From Phenylobacterium sp. (lineage in GTDB: Bacteria; Pseudomonadota; Alphaproteobacteria; Caulobacterales; Caulobacteraceae), in NCBI GenBank assembly GCA_018001015.1, contig JAGNIV010000001.1, forward strand, positions 248,001-312,000: a stretch of DNA of 64,000 nucleotides, given 5' to 3'. Shown here one piece after another: positions 1 through 8,524 of the stretch (positions within the stretch are counted from its first letter, which is position 1; every line of letters begins with the position of its first letter). Under the pieces are notes generated by a model. It saw only the letters and a program-made list of their open reading frames with translations, was not told the origin of the DNA and did no database searches. Both the position numbers and the translations under genes were made by a program.

Positions 1-65
1 GCCGGGCCATCGACCACGACCAGGCCGCCTCGATGGAGAAGAAGAAGCAAGAGGGATACTTCTGA
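1..65 (+). CDS. cysD: Sulfate adenylyltransferase subunit 2, C-terminal end (partial)
   Basis: Only the last 20 codons are inside the window, in the frame that ends with TGA at 63-65. They encode a tail ending in [11 protein letters not shown], which matches the basic C-terminus typical of CysD, the subunit that catalyses ATP plus sulfate to APS. The stop overlaps the cysNC start by one base (TGATG), so the two are translationally coupled, as expected for partners of one ATP sulfurylase complex. The 5' part lies upstream of the window. Identity rests on this short tail and the neighbour. Confidence 0.85.
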   Translation, partial: RAIDHDQAASMEKKKQEGYF

Positions 66-1987
66 TGACCGCCCAAGCCGCCGGGACCCATCAGTCCAGC
101 CTCATCGCCGACGACATCGACGCCTATCTGCAGGCCCACGAGCACAAGAGCCTGCTGCGTTTCATCACCTGCGGCTCGGTGGACGACGGCAAGTCGACCC
201 TGATCGGCCGGCTGCTCTACGACTCCAAGATGATCCTGGACGACCAGATGGCCGCCCTGGAGGCCGACTCCAAGCGGGTCGGCACGCAGGGGGGCGACAT
301 CGACTTCGCCCTGCTGGTGGACGGCCTGGCCGCCGAGCGCGAGCAGGGCATCACCATCGACGTCGCCTACCGGTTCTTCTCCACCGACAAGCGCAAGTTC
401 ATCGTCGCCGACACCCCCGGCCACGAGCAGTACACCCGCAACATGGTCACCGGCGCCTCGACCGCCGACGCCGCGGTGATCCTGATCGACGCCCGCCGCG
501 GCGTGCTGACCCAGACCCGGCGCCACTCCTATCTCGTGTCCCTGCTGGGCATCCGCCATGTGATCCTGGCCATCAACAAGATGGATCTCGTCGGCTGGAG
601 CCAGGACACCTACGACACCATCCTGGCTGAGTACCGCGACTTCGCCGCCCAGATCGGCATCACCGACTTCACCGCCATCCCGATGTCGGCGCTGAAGGGC
701 GACAACATCACCGAGCACAGCGAGGCCGCCCCCTGGTACGACGGCCCGCCGCTGATGCACCTGCTGGAGACCCTGCCGGTCGAGGACGACCTGCAGAGCC
801 GCCCCTTCCGCATGCCGGTGCAGTGGGTCAACCGCCCCAACCTCGACTTCCGCGGCTTCTCGGGCCTGATCTCCACCGGCGTCATCAAGCCCGGCGACAG
901 GATCAAGGCCCTGCCCTCCGGCCGCGAGAGCACTGTCGAGCGCATCGTCACCTTCAACGGCGATCTGCCCCAGGCCGTGGCCGGCCAGTCGGTGACCCTG
1001 ACGCTGGCCACCGAGATCGACATCAGCCGTGGCGACGTCATCTCCATCGCCGGCAGCCCGCCGCCGGTGGCCGACCAGTTCGAGGCCACCCTGGTCTGGA
1101 TGGACGACGAGGCCATGCTGCCGGGCCGCCCCTATCTGCTGAAGATCGGCGCCCGCACGGTCGGCGCCTCCATCACCGAGCCCAAGTACAAGGTCAACGT
1201 CAACACCATGGAGCACCTGGCCGCCAAGCGGCTTGAGCTCAACGAGATCGGCGTCTGCAACCTCAGCCTCGACGCCGCCATCGCCTTCGACCCCTATGCC
1301 GAGAACCGCGACCTCGGCGGCTTCATCCTCATCGACCGGATCTCCAACCGCACCGTCGCGGCCGGCATGATCCACTTCGCCCTGCGCCGCAGCCAGAACG
1401 TCCACTGGCAGGCCCTAGACGTGGACAAGGCGGCCCGGGCGGCGCTGAAAGGCCAGCGCGGCCGCGTCGTCTGGCTCACCGGCCTGTCGGGTTCAGGTAA
1501 GTCCACCATCGCCAACCTGGTGGAGAAGAAGCTCCACGCCAACGGCCGCCATACCTACATCCTCGACGGCGACAATGTCCGCCACGGCCTCAACCGCGAC
1601 CTGGGCTTCACCGACGAGGACCGCGTCGAGAACATCCGCCGCGTCGCCGAGGTCTCCAGGCTGATGGTGGACGCCGGCCTCATCGTGCTGGTCAGCTTCA
1701 TCTCACCGTTCCGCGCCGAACGCCGGCTGGCCCGTGACCTCCAGGCGGAGGGGGATTTCGTCGAGGTCTATATCGACACCCCACTCGCCGTCGCCGAAGC
1801 CCGCGACGTCAAGGGCCTCTACAAGAAGGCCCGCGCCGGGGAGCTCAAGAACTTCACCGGCATCGACAGCCCTTATGAGGCCCCAGAAGCCCCCGAGATC
1901 CGCATCGACACCACCAAGACCTCCCCCACTGAGGCCGCCGAGCAAATCACGGCATGGCTGGAAGGCGAGCTCGACTACTCGATCTAG
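65..1987 (+). CDS. cysNC: Bifunctional sulfate adenylyltransferase subunit 1 / adenylylsulfate kinase
   Basis: This 640-residue fusion performs two cytoplasmic steps of sulfate assimilation. The N-terminal GTPase half (about residues 1-450) is CysN, which couples GTP hydrolysis to APS synthesis by CysD. It shows the P-loop GSVDDGKS at 37-44, then DTPGHEQY and NKMD. The C-terminal part (about 460-640) is APS kinase, with a second P-loop GLSGSGKST and the DGDN motif, and makes PAPS. The CysN-CysC fusion is common in alphaproteobacteria. The ATG overlaps the cysD stop. The gene ends 7 bp from the convergent phoH stop, with no clear hairpin between. Confidence 0.97.
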   Translation: MTAQAAGTHQSSLIADDIDAYLQAHEHKSLLRFITCGSVDDGKSTLIGRLLYDSKMILDDQMAALEADSKRVGTQGGDIDFALLVDGLAAEREQGITIDVAYRFFSTDKRKFIVADTPGHEQYTRNMVTGASTADAAVILIDARRGVLTQTRRHSYLVSLLGIRHVILAINKMDLVGWSQDTYDTILAEYRDFAAQIGITDFTAIPMSALKGDNITEHSEAAPWYDGPPLMHLLETLPVEDDLQSRPFRMPVQWVNRPNLDFRGFSGLISTGVIKPGDRIKALPSGRESTVERIVTFNGDLPQAVAGQSVTLTLATEIDISRGDVISIAGSPPPVADQFEATLVWMDDEAMLPGRPYLLKIGARTVGASITEPKYKVNVNTMEHLAAKRLELNEIGVCNLSLDAAIAFDPYAENRDLGGFILIDRISNRTVAAGMIHFALRRSQNVHWQALDVDKAARAALKGQRGRVVWLTGLSGSGKSTIANLVEKKLHANGRHTYILDGDNVRHGLNRDLGFTDEDRVENIRRVAEVSRLMVDAGLIVLVSFISPFRAERRLARDLQAEGDFVEVYIDTPLAVAEARDVKGLYKKARAGELKNFTGIDSPYEAPEAPEIRIDTTKTSPTEAAEQITAWLEGELDYSI

Positions 1988-1994
1988 CGGCGGC

Positions 1995-2996
1995 TCAGGC
2001 GGCGGCCCGCAACTCCGCGCCCTGGGCGGCCTGGGAATAGAGCGCCTCCAGCCGGGCCACCACCGGGTTGCGAATGATCTGGTAGGTCTCGAAGCGGTGC
2101 ACGGCCGCCAGGTCGGTCCCGGCCACCAGCTTGAGCAGGTGGTTCAGGCCCGACACTTCTTCGCCACCCGGCAGGTCGATCTGGTCCGGATCGCCGGTCA
2201 CCACCAGCCGCCCATTCCGGCCGATGCGGGTGGCGGCCATCCGCATCTTGCCCACCGTCATGTTCTGGGCCTCGTCCACCAGCAGCATGCTGTCGTTGAA
2301 GGTCCGTCCGCGCATCCGCCCCAGCGGCATGACCTCGATCATGCCCCGCTCGGTCAGTTGATGGATCTCGTCGTGGCCGATGAGCTGGCGAAGTTCGTCC
2401 TCGATGGGGGTCAGTTGTTCATCATAGGCGGTCTCGGCCCGCAGGGCGGCCGTCATGACCTCGCCCTCCAGCATCACCCGCGGGCGCGTCATCACCAGGT
2501 GCTTGATCCGCCCCTCGGCCAGCAGGCTGAGCCCCGCGGCTATGGCCAGGTGGGTCTTGCCGGTGCCGGTCGGCCCCACGCCGAATATCAGGGCGCGCTC
2601 TGAAGACAGCAGGGTGTTCATGAACCCCACCTGGCTTAGCGACATCGGTCGAACCGCCTGGCTGATCCCCTTGAGCCTATAGGCCAAGTCGAACTTGAGG
2701 GCATGACCGATGGCGGCGGCGATCGCTTCCTCCACCAGGCCCTCGTGGCCGCCCTCCGTGCGCAGTAGCTCGACAATCTTCTCCAGGATCGCTGCGGCCA
2801 GGGTCACGGCGAGATCGTCGCCGGTCAAGGCCAGGGCGTCCGGGCGCGGCGAGACCTGCAGGTGGTAGGGCCGCAGGGCCTGCTCGATACGCCGTATCGG
2901 GGCCCCCTGCCCGGAGAGCAGGCGCTCGACAAGCTGAGGCGCCAGGCTCACGACCTTGGATGCGGTCGCCTGGGTCAGGTCGTGATGCAACTCCAA
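1995..2996 (-). CDS. phoH: PhoH family ATPase
   Basis: The 333-residue product has the PhoH nucleotide-binding core: Walker A GPTGTGKTHLA near the middle, Walker B LLVDEAQN, and the conserved VTGDPDQIDLP. PhoH-type proteins are cytoplasmic P-loop ATPases linked to RNA metabolism and stress; the exact role is not settled. The start is TTG: no ATG fits at the N-terminus, and a strong GGAGG stands 5 bases upstream of this TTG. The gene is convergent with cysNC. I see no ybeY or miaB partner beside it, although such partners are frequent elsewhere. Confidence 0.93.
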   Translation of the reverse strand: MELHHDLTQATASKVVSLAPQLVERLLSGQGAPIRRIEQALRPYHLQVSPRPDALALTGDDLAVTLAAAILEKIVELLRTEGGHEGLVEEAIAAAIGHALKFDLAYRLKGISQAVRPMSLSQVGFMNTLLSSERALIFGVGPTGTGKTHLAIAAGLSLLAEGRIKHLVMTRPRVMLEGEVMTAALRAETAYDEQLTPIEDELRQLIGHDEIHQLTERGMIEVMPLGRMRGRTFNDSMLLVDEAQNMTVGKMRMAATRIGRNGRLVVTGDPDQIDLPGGEEVSGLNHLLKLVAGTDLAAVHRFETYQIIRNPVVARLEALYSQAAQGAELRAAA

Positions 2997-3125
2997 GGGA
3001 ACCTCCGAACGACGTCACAACCAGTCGGTGACAACAACATCGCCTCGAAGACTCAAAATAGACTTAATCGACCCCTGAAACTTGGCGACCGAAGACCTAC
3101 GAATACCATCTAGAACGTGCAAATC

Positions 3126-3770
3126 TCAATCAGGACGACGCCCTGTATCGAGGAAGTCACGCGCACTGAAACCTTCGGGCGGGGCGACCTCGACGATCGG
3201 GTCGTCGCGATCGTCGAACTCCAGCCGCAGGGCGCGGCTCATCACCGCGTGCATGTCGTAGAGCGCGGTGATGTAGGTCAGCTCCAGGATCTGCTCGTCG
3301 TCGAGGAAGGTCCGCAGCGCCGCGAACACCCCGTCCGGGGTGCGCCCCCCCTGCAGCACCAGGCAGTCGGCATAGGCCAGGACCGCCCGCTCCCTGGCGT
3401 CGTAGCAATCGGCCACCTGCCAGTTGGGGACCGCCGCGATCCGTTCCTCCGACACCTTCAGGCCGCGCAGCGACTTGCAGTGCTGGGAGAAGACGAACTG
3501 GCTGCCGCGGGCCCAGCCGGCACGGGTCTGGGCCAGCTCACGCAGCACCGGGTCCAGCTTGCGGTCCGGGGTGCGATAGAGGGCGAAGCCTTGGTTGGCG
3601 TGCCGCAGGATATCGGGGCTGTTGGCGAACACCGTCCACCAGTCGCCGGTCGTCCCGGTTGCGGTGCCCGGCTCGGCGACGGGGTCCCGGTCGCCGAACA
3701 ACAGGTCGTAGGTCTTTGTGACCACCTCGGAGGTGGCCTCGGCGCGGCTGACCGGCTTCAGGCGGGGCAT
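3126..3770 (-). CDS. Carboxymuconolactone decarboxylase (CMD/AhpD)-like protein
   Basis: The 214-residue protein resembles the all-helical CMD family. The family motif region (about residues 75-110) reads RELAQTRAGWARGSQFVFSQH, followed by KSLRGLKVSEERIAAV. It keeps the histidine (H97) but lacks the redox CxxC of AhpD, so a peroxidase role is unlikely and it may be a hydrolase or lyase-like member. Its ATG overlaps the stop of the upstream VOC gene by one base, so the two are probably made together. The substrate cannot be told from the sequence. Confidence 0.8.
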   Translation of the reverse strand: MPRLKPVSRAEATSEVVTKTYDLLFGDRDPVAEPGTATGTTGDWWTVFANSPDILRHANQGFALYRTPDRKLDPVLRELAQTRAGWARGSQFVFSQHCKSLRGLKVSEERIAAVPNWQVADCYDARERAVLAYADCLVLQGGRTPDGVFAALRTFLDDEQILELTYITALYDMHAVMSRALRLEFDDRDDPIVEVAPPEGFSARDFLDTGRRPD

Positions 3771-4294
3771 CAGGCTTCCACCGCCGCGCCGGCCGGCTCG
3801 TGCGCCACATCCTGCGGCCCGAAGCCCTTCGTCCAGGCCGCGAACTCCAACATGATCCCATTGGGATCGGTGAAATAGACGGAGCGCACGAAGACCCCCG
3901 GATGCAATTCGGCGGCGACGCCGGCGGCGCTGTCGTCATGATTGACCACCATCGGCAGGACCTCGACGCCGGCCGCCTGCAGCCGCTTGATGCTGTCCTG
4001 CAGGTCGCCTGAGTCCATGTCGAAGGCCACGTGGTTCATGGAGCCGACGGCCGACTTCGGGCTCTGCGGGAACTTGGCCACCGAGGCGACGCCCGGCGCG
4101 GCGGCCGGGACCTCCGGCCACCAGAAGAAGGCCACGCTCGCGCCGCCCCCGCAGTCGAAGAAGAAGTGCTGACCGCCGTCTGGCAGAGCGATGGTCTTGA
4201 TCAGCGGCATGCCCAGCACGTCGCGATAGAACCTGACCGTCTCCCCCATGTCGCGGCAGACCAGGGCCAGGTGATTGATGCCTTTGGTACGCAT
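3770..4294 (-). CDS. VOC (glyoxalase/dioxygenase fold) protein
   Basis: This 174-residue vicinal-oxygen-chelate protein has the paired beta-alpha-beta-beta-beta modules of the fold. Likely metal ligands are visible: H8 in INHLAL, H88 in MNHVAFDMD and E150 in the signature FTDPNGIMLEF. I chose the ATG at 4294 because AGGAGG lies 6 bases upstream; a longer reading frame begins five codons earlier. The stop overlaps the downstream CMD-like start. VOC proteins act as dioxygenases, lyases or isomerases on small molecules, and pairing with a CMD protein suggests a ring-cleavage or detoxification step. That is inference. Confidence 0.85.
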   Translation of the reverse strand: MRTKGINHLALVCRDMGETVRFYRDVLGMPLIKTIALPDGGQHFFFDCGGGASVAFFWWPEVPAAAPGVASVAKFPQSPKSAVGSMNHVAFDMDSGDLQDSIKRLQAAGVEVLPMVVNHDDSAAGVAAELHPGVFVRSVYFTDPNGIMLEFAAWTKGFGPQDVAHEPAGAAVEA

Positions 4295-4366
4295 GGACGC
4301 CTCCTGCAAAGCGCGTCAGCTAAGGTGGACACCGGTTTAGCATCCGACGCGCGCCAAAATTAGAGA

Positions 4367-4416
4367 CTAGGGCAGGTTCAGGTGGACCGAGTTCACTCCA
4401 CCTGAACCTGCTCTAG
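4367..4416. repeat. Long intergenic palindrome overlapping a stop codon
   Basis: Arms 4367-4386 and 4397-4416 pair over 20 bp with one G-T wobble, and the inner 15 bp (GCAGGTTCAGGTGGA with its complement) are perfect. The loop is 10 nt. The right arm contains the stop codon of the MDR gene on the minus strand. There is no long T-run, so it looks more like one of the dispersed intergenic palindromes of alphaproteobacteria that double as transcript 3' ends than a textbook terminator. Confidence 0.75.
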
Positions 4417-5429
4417 AAGGTGAGAACGATCTTGCCGAAATGCTCGCCGGCGGCCATGGCGGCGAAGGCCGCGGCGACCTCGGTGAACGGGAACACCTTG
4501 TCGACCACCGGCTGGATGCGGTGCAACTCCAGGGCCCGGCACATGGCCTCGAACATCTCCCGCGAGCCTACCGACAGGCCCTGCAGCCGCGCCGAATTGC
4601 CGATCAGGGCGCCTGGGTTGAGCCCCTCCCCCGCCCCGGCGACGACGCCGATGACGGCGATGTGGCCGTTGATGCGGATGGCCCGCAGGCTCTGCTGGAT
4701 GGTGCCGCCGCCCCCGACCTCCATGATGAAGTCGGCGCCCACCCCGCCGGTCGCCGCGCGCACCGCCTTGGCCCATTCGGGATCAGCTCTGTAATTGTGC
4801 AGGTGATCGGCGCCGAGGCCCTTTGCCCGCGCCAGTTTCTCGTCAGAGGACGAGGTGATGAAGGTCCGGTAGCCCGCCGCATGGGCGAACTGCAAGCCGA
4901 AGATCGAGACGCCGCCGGTCCCCTGCAGCACGACCGTGTCGCCTGGCTCCAGGCGCGCGTCCTCGAACAGGCCGCGCCAGGCGGTCAGCGCCGCGCAGGG
5001 CAAGGTCGCCACCTGCTGGTCCGTGAGGTAGGCCGGGACCTTGGAAACCCCGTCCTGGCTGAACAACTGTAGTTCCGAGCCCGCTCCGGGGATCGGAAAC
5101 CCCAGAGACGAGGACAGCTTCTCCAGGGTCGGGCGGCCCGATTGCCAGTTCTGGAAGAACAGGGTGGCGATCCGGTCGCCCACAGCCACCCGTGTGACAC
5201 CGGCCCCAATGGCCTCCACCACGCCACAGCCGTCGGAAAACGGGGTGATCGTCCCGGCTTGGCCTGACCCGCGACTATACATGCCGTTGACCATCAGCAT
5301 GTCGCGATAGTTCAGCGACACCGCCCTCATGCGCACCAGGACCTGACCCGGCCCCGGCGTCGGGTCGGTCCTTTCGACGACCCGGATCTGGTCGGCGCCC
5401 CAGGGGGCCGTCACTTCCAGCGCGCGCAC
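4413..5429 (-). CDS. MDR-family NAD(P)H-dependent oxidoreductase (quinone reductase / zinc-type alcohol dehydrogenase-like)
   Basis: The product is 338 residues. The N-terminal GroES-like domain contains the run from RMRAVSLNYRD to DGCGVVEAIGAGV. The Rossmann domain carries the cofactor motif VLQGTGGVSIFGLQ. The structural zinc cysteine cluster is absent, which fits the quinone oxidoreductase branch. The start is GTG at 5429, chosen because GGGAGG lies 6 bases upstream; a longer frame upstream has no such signal and has shadow-like composition. The last residues read HFGKIVLTF, normal for the family. Substrate unknown. Confidence 0.88.
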   Translation of the reverse strand: MRALEVTAPWGADQIRVVERTDPTPGPGQVLVRMRAVSLNYRDMLMVNGMYSRGSGQAGTITPFSDGCGVVEAIGAGVTRVAVGDRIATLFFQNWQSGRPTLEKLSSSLGFPIPGAGSELQLFSQDGVSKVPAYLTDQQVATLPCAALTAWRGLFEDARLEPGDTVVLQGTGGVSIFGLQFAHAAGYRTFITSSSDEKLARAKGLGADHLHNYRADPEWAKAVRAATGGVGADFIMEVGGGGTIQQSLRAIRINGHIAVIGVVAGAGEGLNPGALIGNSARLQGLSVGSREMFEAMCRALELHRIQPVVDKVFPFTEVAAAFAAMAAGEHFGKIVLTF

Positions 5430-5535
5430 CGCGTTCCTCCCGTTTCTGCTTTGAGGCCATAGTCGCCCCCTGGAAGCCGCCCGCAACCCTGTCGTGGCGT
5501 AAGGCGGGCCGCTTTGCGCCGCCGGGGTGGCGAGG

Positions 5536-6702
5536 TCAGCCGTCCAGCCGCCGAACACCGTACAGCCTGACCGCGCCGGCCAGCCCCGCCAGCGACATGG
5601 CGGCCATGACGAAGTAGCCGTGGGCCCCGATGCGGTCGAACAGCGCCCCGGAAACGATGGTCGCCACCCCACTCAGCACGCCGCCTGACAGCGCTGAGTT
5701 TATGGTCTGGGCCGCCGATGCGTTGCTGGGCTTGGACAGCCGGTCCACCAGCTGCAGGGAGGCGATGAAGGTCGCCGCAAAGGTGAAGGTGTGCAGGGCC
5801 TGAATCGGGAACACGATCCACAGCGGCGGCGAGAGCGCGAGAGCGCCCCACCGCACCACGGCGGCCACGCCGCCCAGCACCAGCAGGTTGCGCGCCCCGA
5901 ACCGCCGGCGCCATGGCTCCATGAACCACAGGAAGACGACCTCGACGGCGACCCCAATCCCCCACAGCAGCCCGGTCATGGCCTCGGGTATGCCCTGGTC
6001 GCGCCAGGCCAGGGTGGAGAACGAATAGTAGAAGGCGTGGGCCGACTGGATCAGGCCGGCGGAGATCACCACCAGCATGAAGTCCCTGTCGCGGAACAGC
6101 TCTCGCAGGCCCGCCATGCGCTCGGCCAGCGCGGCCGCGCCGCCGCCGACCCGCACGGGGTCCGGCGGGAGCCAGTAGCGCGCGCCGAAGGCCACCAGCA
6201 GGCCCGACACCGTGATCCAGACCAGCACCAGCTCCGGCGAGCCTCGCGCCAGGATCAGGCCCATGCCGATGTTGGCGACAATGAAGGCCACCGAGCCGAT
6301 GCCCCGCGGCCAGCCATAGTTGAACCCGTCCTTCTGGGACCTCGCCAGGACCACCACGTCGGTCAGGGGCCCCAGCGTCGCGTACATGGTCGAGGCGATG
6401 AACCACAGGCCGAACCACCAGGCGAAGCCCAGCGGCGCCGCCATCAGGGCGTAGCCGGCCGCCAGGGCCAGCCCCATCAGGATCAGGGGCGTGCGGCGCA
6501 GGGAGAAGCTGTCGGCCCACATCGCCAACAGCGGCGCGGTGACGGTGCGCGCCAGCAGCGGAGCCGAGAGGATCAGGCCGATCTCCGCGCCGCTCAGGCC
6601 CCGATGGTCGAACCAGACCGGAATATAGGGCGTGGCCGCGCCACCCCCGATGAAGATGGCTCCGTAGAACAGACCAAGGCGCACCGGACTAGACATTGTC
6701 AT
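5536..6702 (-). CDS. MFS transporter, HcaT/LacY-like (MFS_1-like)
   Basis: About 388 residues and roughly 12 hydrophobic segments. The N-terminus LGLFYGAIFIGGGAATPYIP and the first-loop stretch LLAMWADSFSLRR resemble the 3-phenylpropionate transporter HcaT and nucleoside-like MFS carriers of the inner membrane. The start is placed at ATG 6702 (MTMSSPVR), where membrane sequence begins; ATG 6696 is an alternative. Neither has a strong ribosome site. It diverges from the exoD-like gene and is alone on its strand. The substrate cannot be read from sequence; a small organic acid is a family-based guess. Confidence 0.85.
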   Translation of the reverse strand: MTMSSPVRLGLFYGAIFIGGGAATPYIPVWFDHRGLSGAEIGLILSAPLLARTVTAPLLAMWADSFSLRRTPLILMGLALAAGYALMAAPLGFAWWFGLWFIASTMYATLGPLTDVVVLARSQKDGFNYGWPRGIGSVAFIVANIGMGLILARGSPELVLVWITVSGLLVAFGARYWLPPDPVRVGGGAAALAERMAGLRELFRDRDFMLVVISAGLIQSAHAFYYSFSTLAWRDQGIPEAMTGLLWGIGVAVEVVFLWFMEPWRRRFGARNLLVLGGVAAVVRWGALALSPPLWIVFPIQALHTFTFAATFIASLQLVDRLSKPSNASAAQTINSALSGGVLSGVATIVSGALFDRIGAHGYFVMAAMSLAGLAGAVRLYGVRRLDG

Positions 6703-6813
6703 GCTTGCTAGCCCGAGTCGGAGCGCGATTTCGTCCTGGCGCAATCGGTAGTGCGAAGTGATCGCACGAGGCCTTCCGCTGCAACGCGCAAGCATGGTAG
6801 CGCCAGGGTCGCG

Positions 6814-7437
6814 ATGACCGACAAAGCCCATGCCGCCAGTGTCTCCGAACTGCTCGTCCTGATCGGGCAGCGCAAGACTCGCAAGGTGTCGGTCGCCGAC
6901 ATCCTGGAGACCTTCGGCGACCGCGCCTTCGGGGCCCTGATGTTCGTCTTCGCCGCCCCCCTGGTCCTGCCCATGCCCCCCGGAGTCTCCGCCATCCTTG
7001 GCGCGCCCCTGGCCTTCATCACCGCCCAGTGGATGCTGGGGCGCCGCACCCTGTGGCTGCCCAAGGCCTTGCTGGCGCGGACCATGAGCATGTCCGACTT
7101 CCGCAACCTGTCGGAAAAGCTGATGCCGCACCTGGAGCGGCTGGAGCGCCGGCTGAAGCCGCGCCTGACCTTCATGTACAACCGCTTCGCCGACCGGCTG
7201 ATGGGGGCGATCTGCTTCTCGCTCTCCATCATCGTCTTCCTGCCGATCCCCTTCGGCAACATGCTGCCCTCCTTCGCCATCGCCGCCTTCGCCATCGGCA
7301 CGGCGGAGCGGGACGGCTATGCGGCGATCATCGGCTGGGTGATGGCGGCGGTGAGCATCGTCGTGCTGGGCGTGCTGTCCAAGGCGATCATCGCGGCGAT
7401 CGTGGCCTTCTTCGCGACCCTGATGGGGTTGTTCTGA
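6814..7437 (+). CDS. ExoD family exopolysaccharide-synthesis membrane protein
   Basis: This 207-residue protein matches ExoD: an N-terminal cytoplasmic stretch with SVADILETFGDRAFGALMF, then hydrophobic segments around VLPMPPGVSAILGAPL, FSLSIIVFLPIPFGN and a C-terminal pair. ExoD was named from rhizobial exopolysaccharide mutants with alkali sensitivity; its molecular action is not established. The start at 6814 follows AGGG about 6 bases upstream; an upstream ATG at 6794 is out of frame. The stop is 3 bp from the convergent DUF1176 stop. Confidence 0.88.
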   Translation: MTDKAHAASVSELLVLIGQRKTRKVSVADILETFGDRAFGALMFVFAAPLVLPMPPGVSAILGAPLAFITAQWMLGRRTLWLPKALLARTMSMSDFRNLSEKLMPHLERLERRLKPRLTFMYNRFADRLMGAICFSLSIIVFLPIPFGNMLPSFAIAAFAIGTAERDGYAAIIGWVMAAVSIVVLGVLSKAIIAAIVAFFATLMGLF

Positions 7438-7440
7438 CGC

Positions 7441-8442
7441 CTACTTCGGCCGCGAACGGAACAGCTGCGGCCATTCCTCGGCGCCCAGCCCGCGGCAGGC
7501 TGGCATCTCGAGCTGGTCGCTGATCTGGAAGGCCTTGCCATCCCAGACCCAGGCGTAAACGCCGCCGCAATCGGCGATGCCCCGGCCCTTCTCGAAATTG
7601 CTGAGGGTCTGGGTTTCCGGATCGAAGCCGACATTCATCAGCAGATGGGTGGCCGACCCGTCGAGGTTGGGGATCTGGGCGAGGCGCATGTATCCACCCC
7701 TCTCGTCGGCGAGCAGGAAGCCGTAGATCTCGTTGTAGGCGCCCCGGTAGCAGAGCTCGCCATAGAGGATCACGCCGGGCGACAGCCGCGCAATGATCGG
7801 ATCGTAATCCTCGGCGCTCAGCGAGGCGTCGCAATCCTCCCCGAGTTTGGCGCGCATCCCTGGCCAGAGCTTCTCTGGCAGGTTGGCCTGGGACATGGCC
7901 GGTCCAGGGCGGACCAGGGGAACCGGCGGCGGTGGCGGTACGGCCGAGGCAGGCCTAGGCCCCTTGGCCACCAGGGCGGTGACCGTGCCCGCTCGATGCT
8001 GCTGATCGTCCATCCAACGCAGGGCGGCCGAGACGCCGGTCAGCAGGATATCGCCGCGGCCGGGCGCCAGGCTCAGGCGCTGGCCGTTGCGGATGGCGGC
8101 CAACAACGCCGTGGCCTGGGCCCCCGTCAACACCACGTCGGCGTCGCCCTCGGCCTCCGGCGCCACGCCGGAGACGGGCCGCCCGTCCACCTTCACGGCC
8201 CAGGCCGTCGCGGGCTTGTCCGCCCCCACCAGGACCAGCCGGATCACCGGCGCGGCGTTGGCGTCGGCCGGGCGCCGCAGGTGAAGGAAGGGACGATCCT
8301 CGAAGCTGTCCTCCGAGAAGCCGAAGGTCGAGCAGTCGCGGGTATTGTCGCAGACCACCGTCCAGTCCTGGAAGCTCTTGCTCGCCGCCTGCGCGCCCGT
8401 CGCCGCCATTGCGGCCAGCAGACCCAAGATCATCGCCTTCAT
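7441..8442 (-). CDS. Secreted DUF1176 protein
   Basis: The 333-residue product has a signal peptide (residues 1-19, cut after GAQA). The mature part starts SFQDWTVVCDNTRDCSTFGFSED, the characteristic start of DUF1176. It ends with a cysteine-containing region (GIADCGGVYAWVWDGKAFQI, PACRGL) likely to form periplasmic disulfides. A proline-rich linker (SAVPPPPPVPLVRP) separates the two halves. GGGAG lies 7 bases before the ATG. The function of this proteobacterial family is unknown. It is divergent from the aminotransferase operon. Confidence 0.88.
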   Translation of the reverse strand: MKAMILGLLAAMAATGAQAASKSFQDWTVVCDNTRDCSTFGFSEDSFEDRPFLHLRRPADANAAPVIRLVLVGADKPATAWAVKVDGRPVSGVAPEAEGDADVVLTGAQATALLAAIRNGQRLSLAPGRGDILLTGVSAALRWMDDQQHRAGTVTALVAKGPRPASAVPPPPPVPLVRPGPAMSQANLPEKLWPGMRAKLGEDCDASLSAEDYDPIIARLSPGVILYGELCYRGAYNEIYGFLLADERGGYMRLAQIPNLDGSATHLLMNVGFDPETQTLSNFEKGRGIADCGGVYAWVWDGKAFQISDQLEMPACRGLGAEEWPQLFRSRPK

Positions 8443-8524
8443 CGTCCGCTCCCGGTTGCCGAGGCCCCTGCGGAGCGTAAGGTCATCTCAAGCCATGGCA
8501 ATTGGCGAAGGACAGGGGACGAGC

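Noticed and set aside
2999-3014. GAACGACGTCACAAC upstream of phoH, a near match to a LexA box
   Set aside because: One mismatch; it overlaps the ribosome site region and has no functional support.
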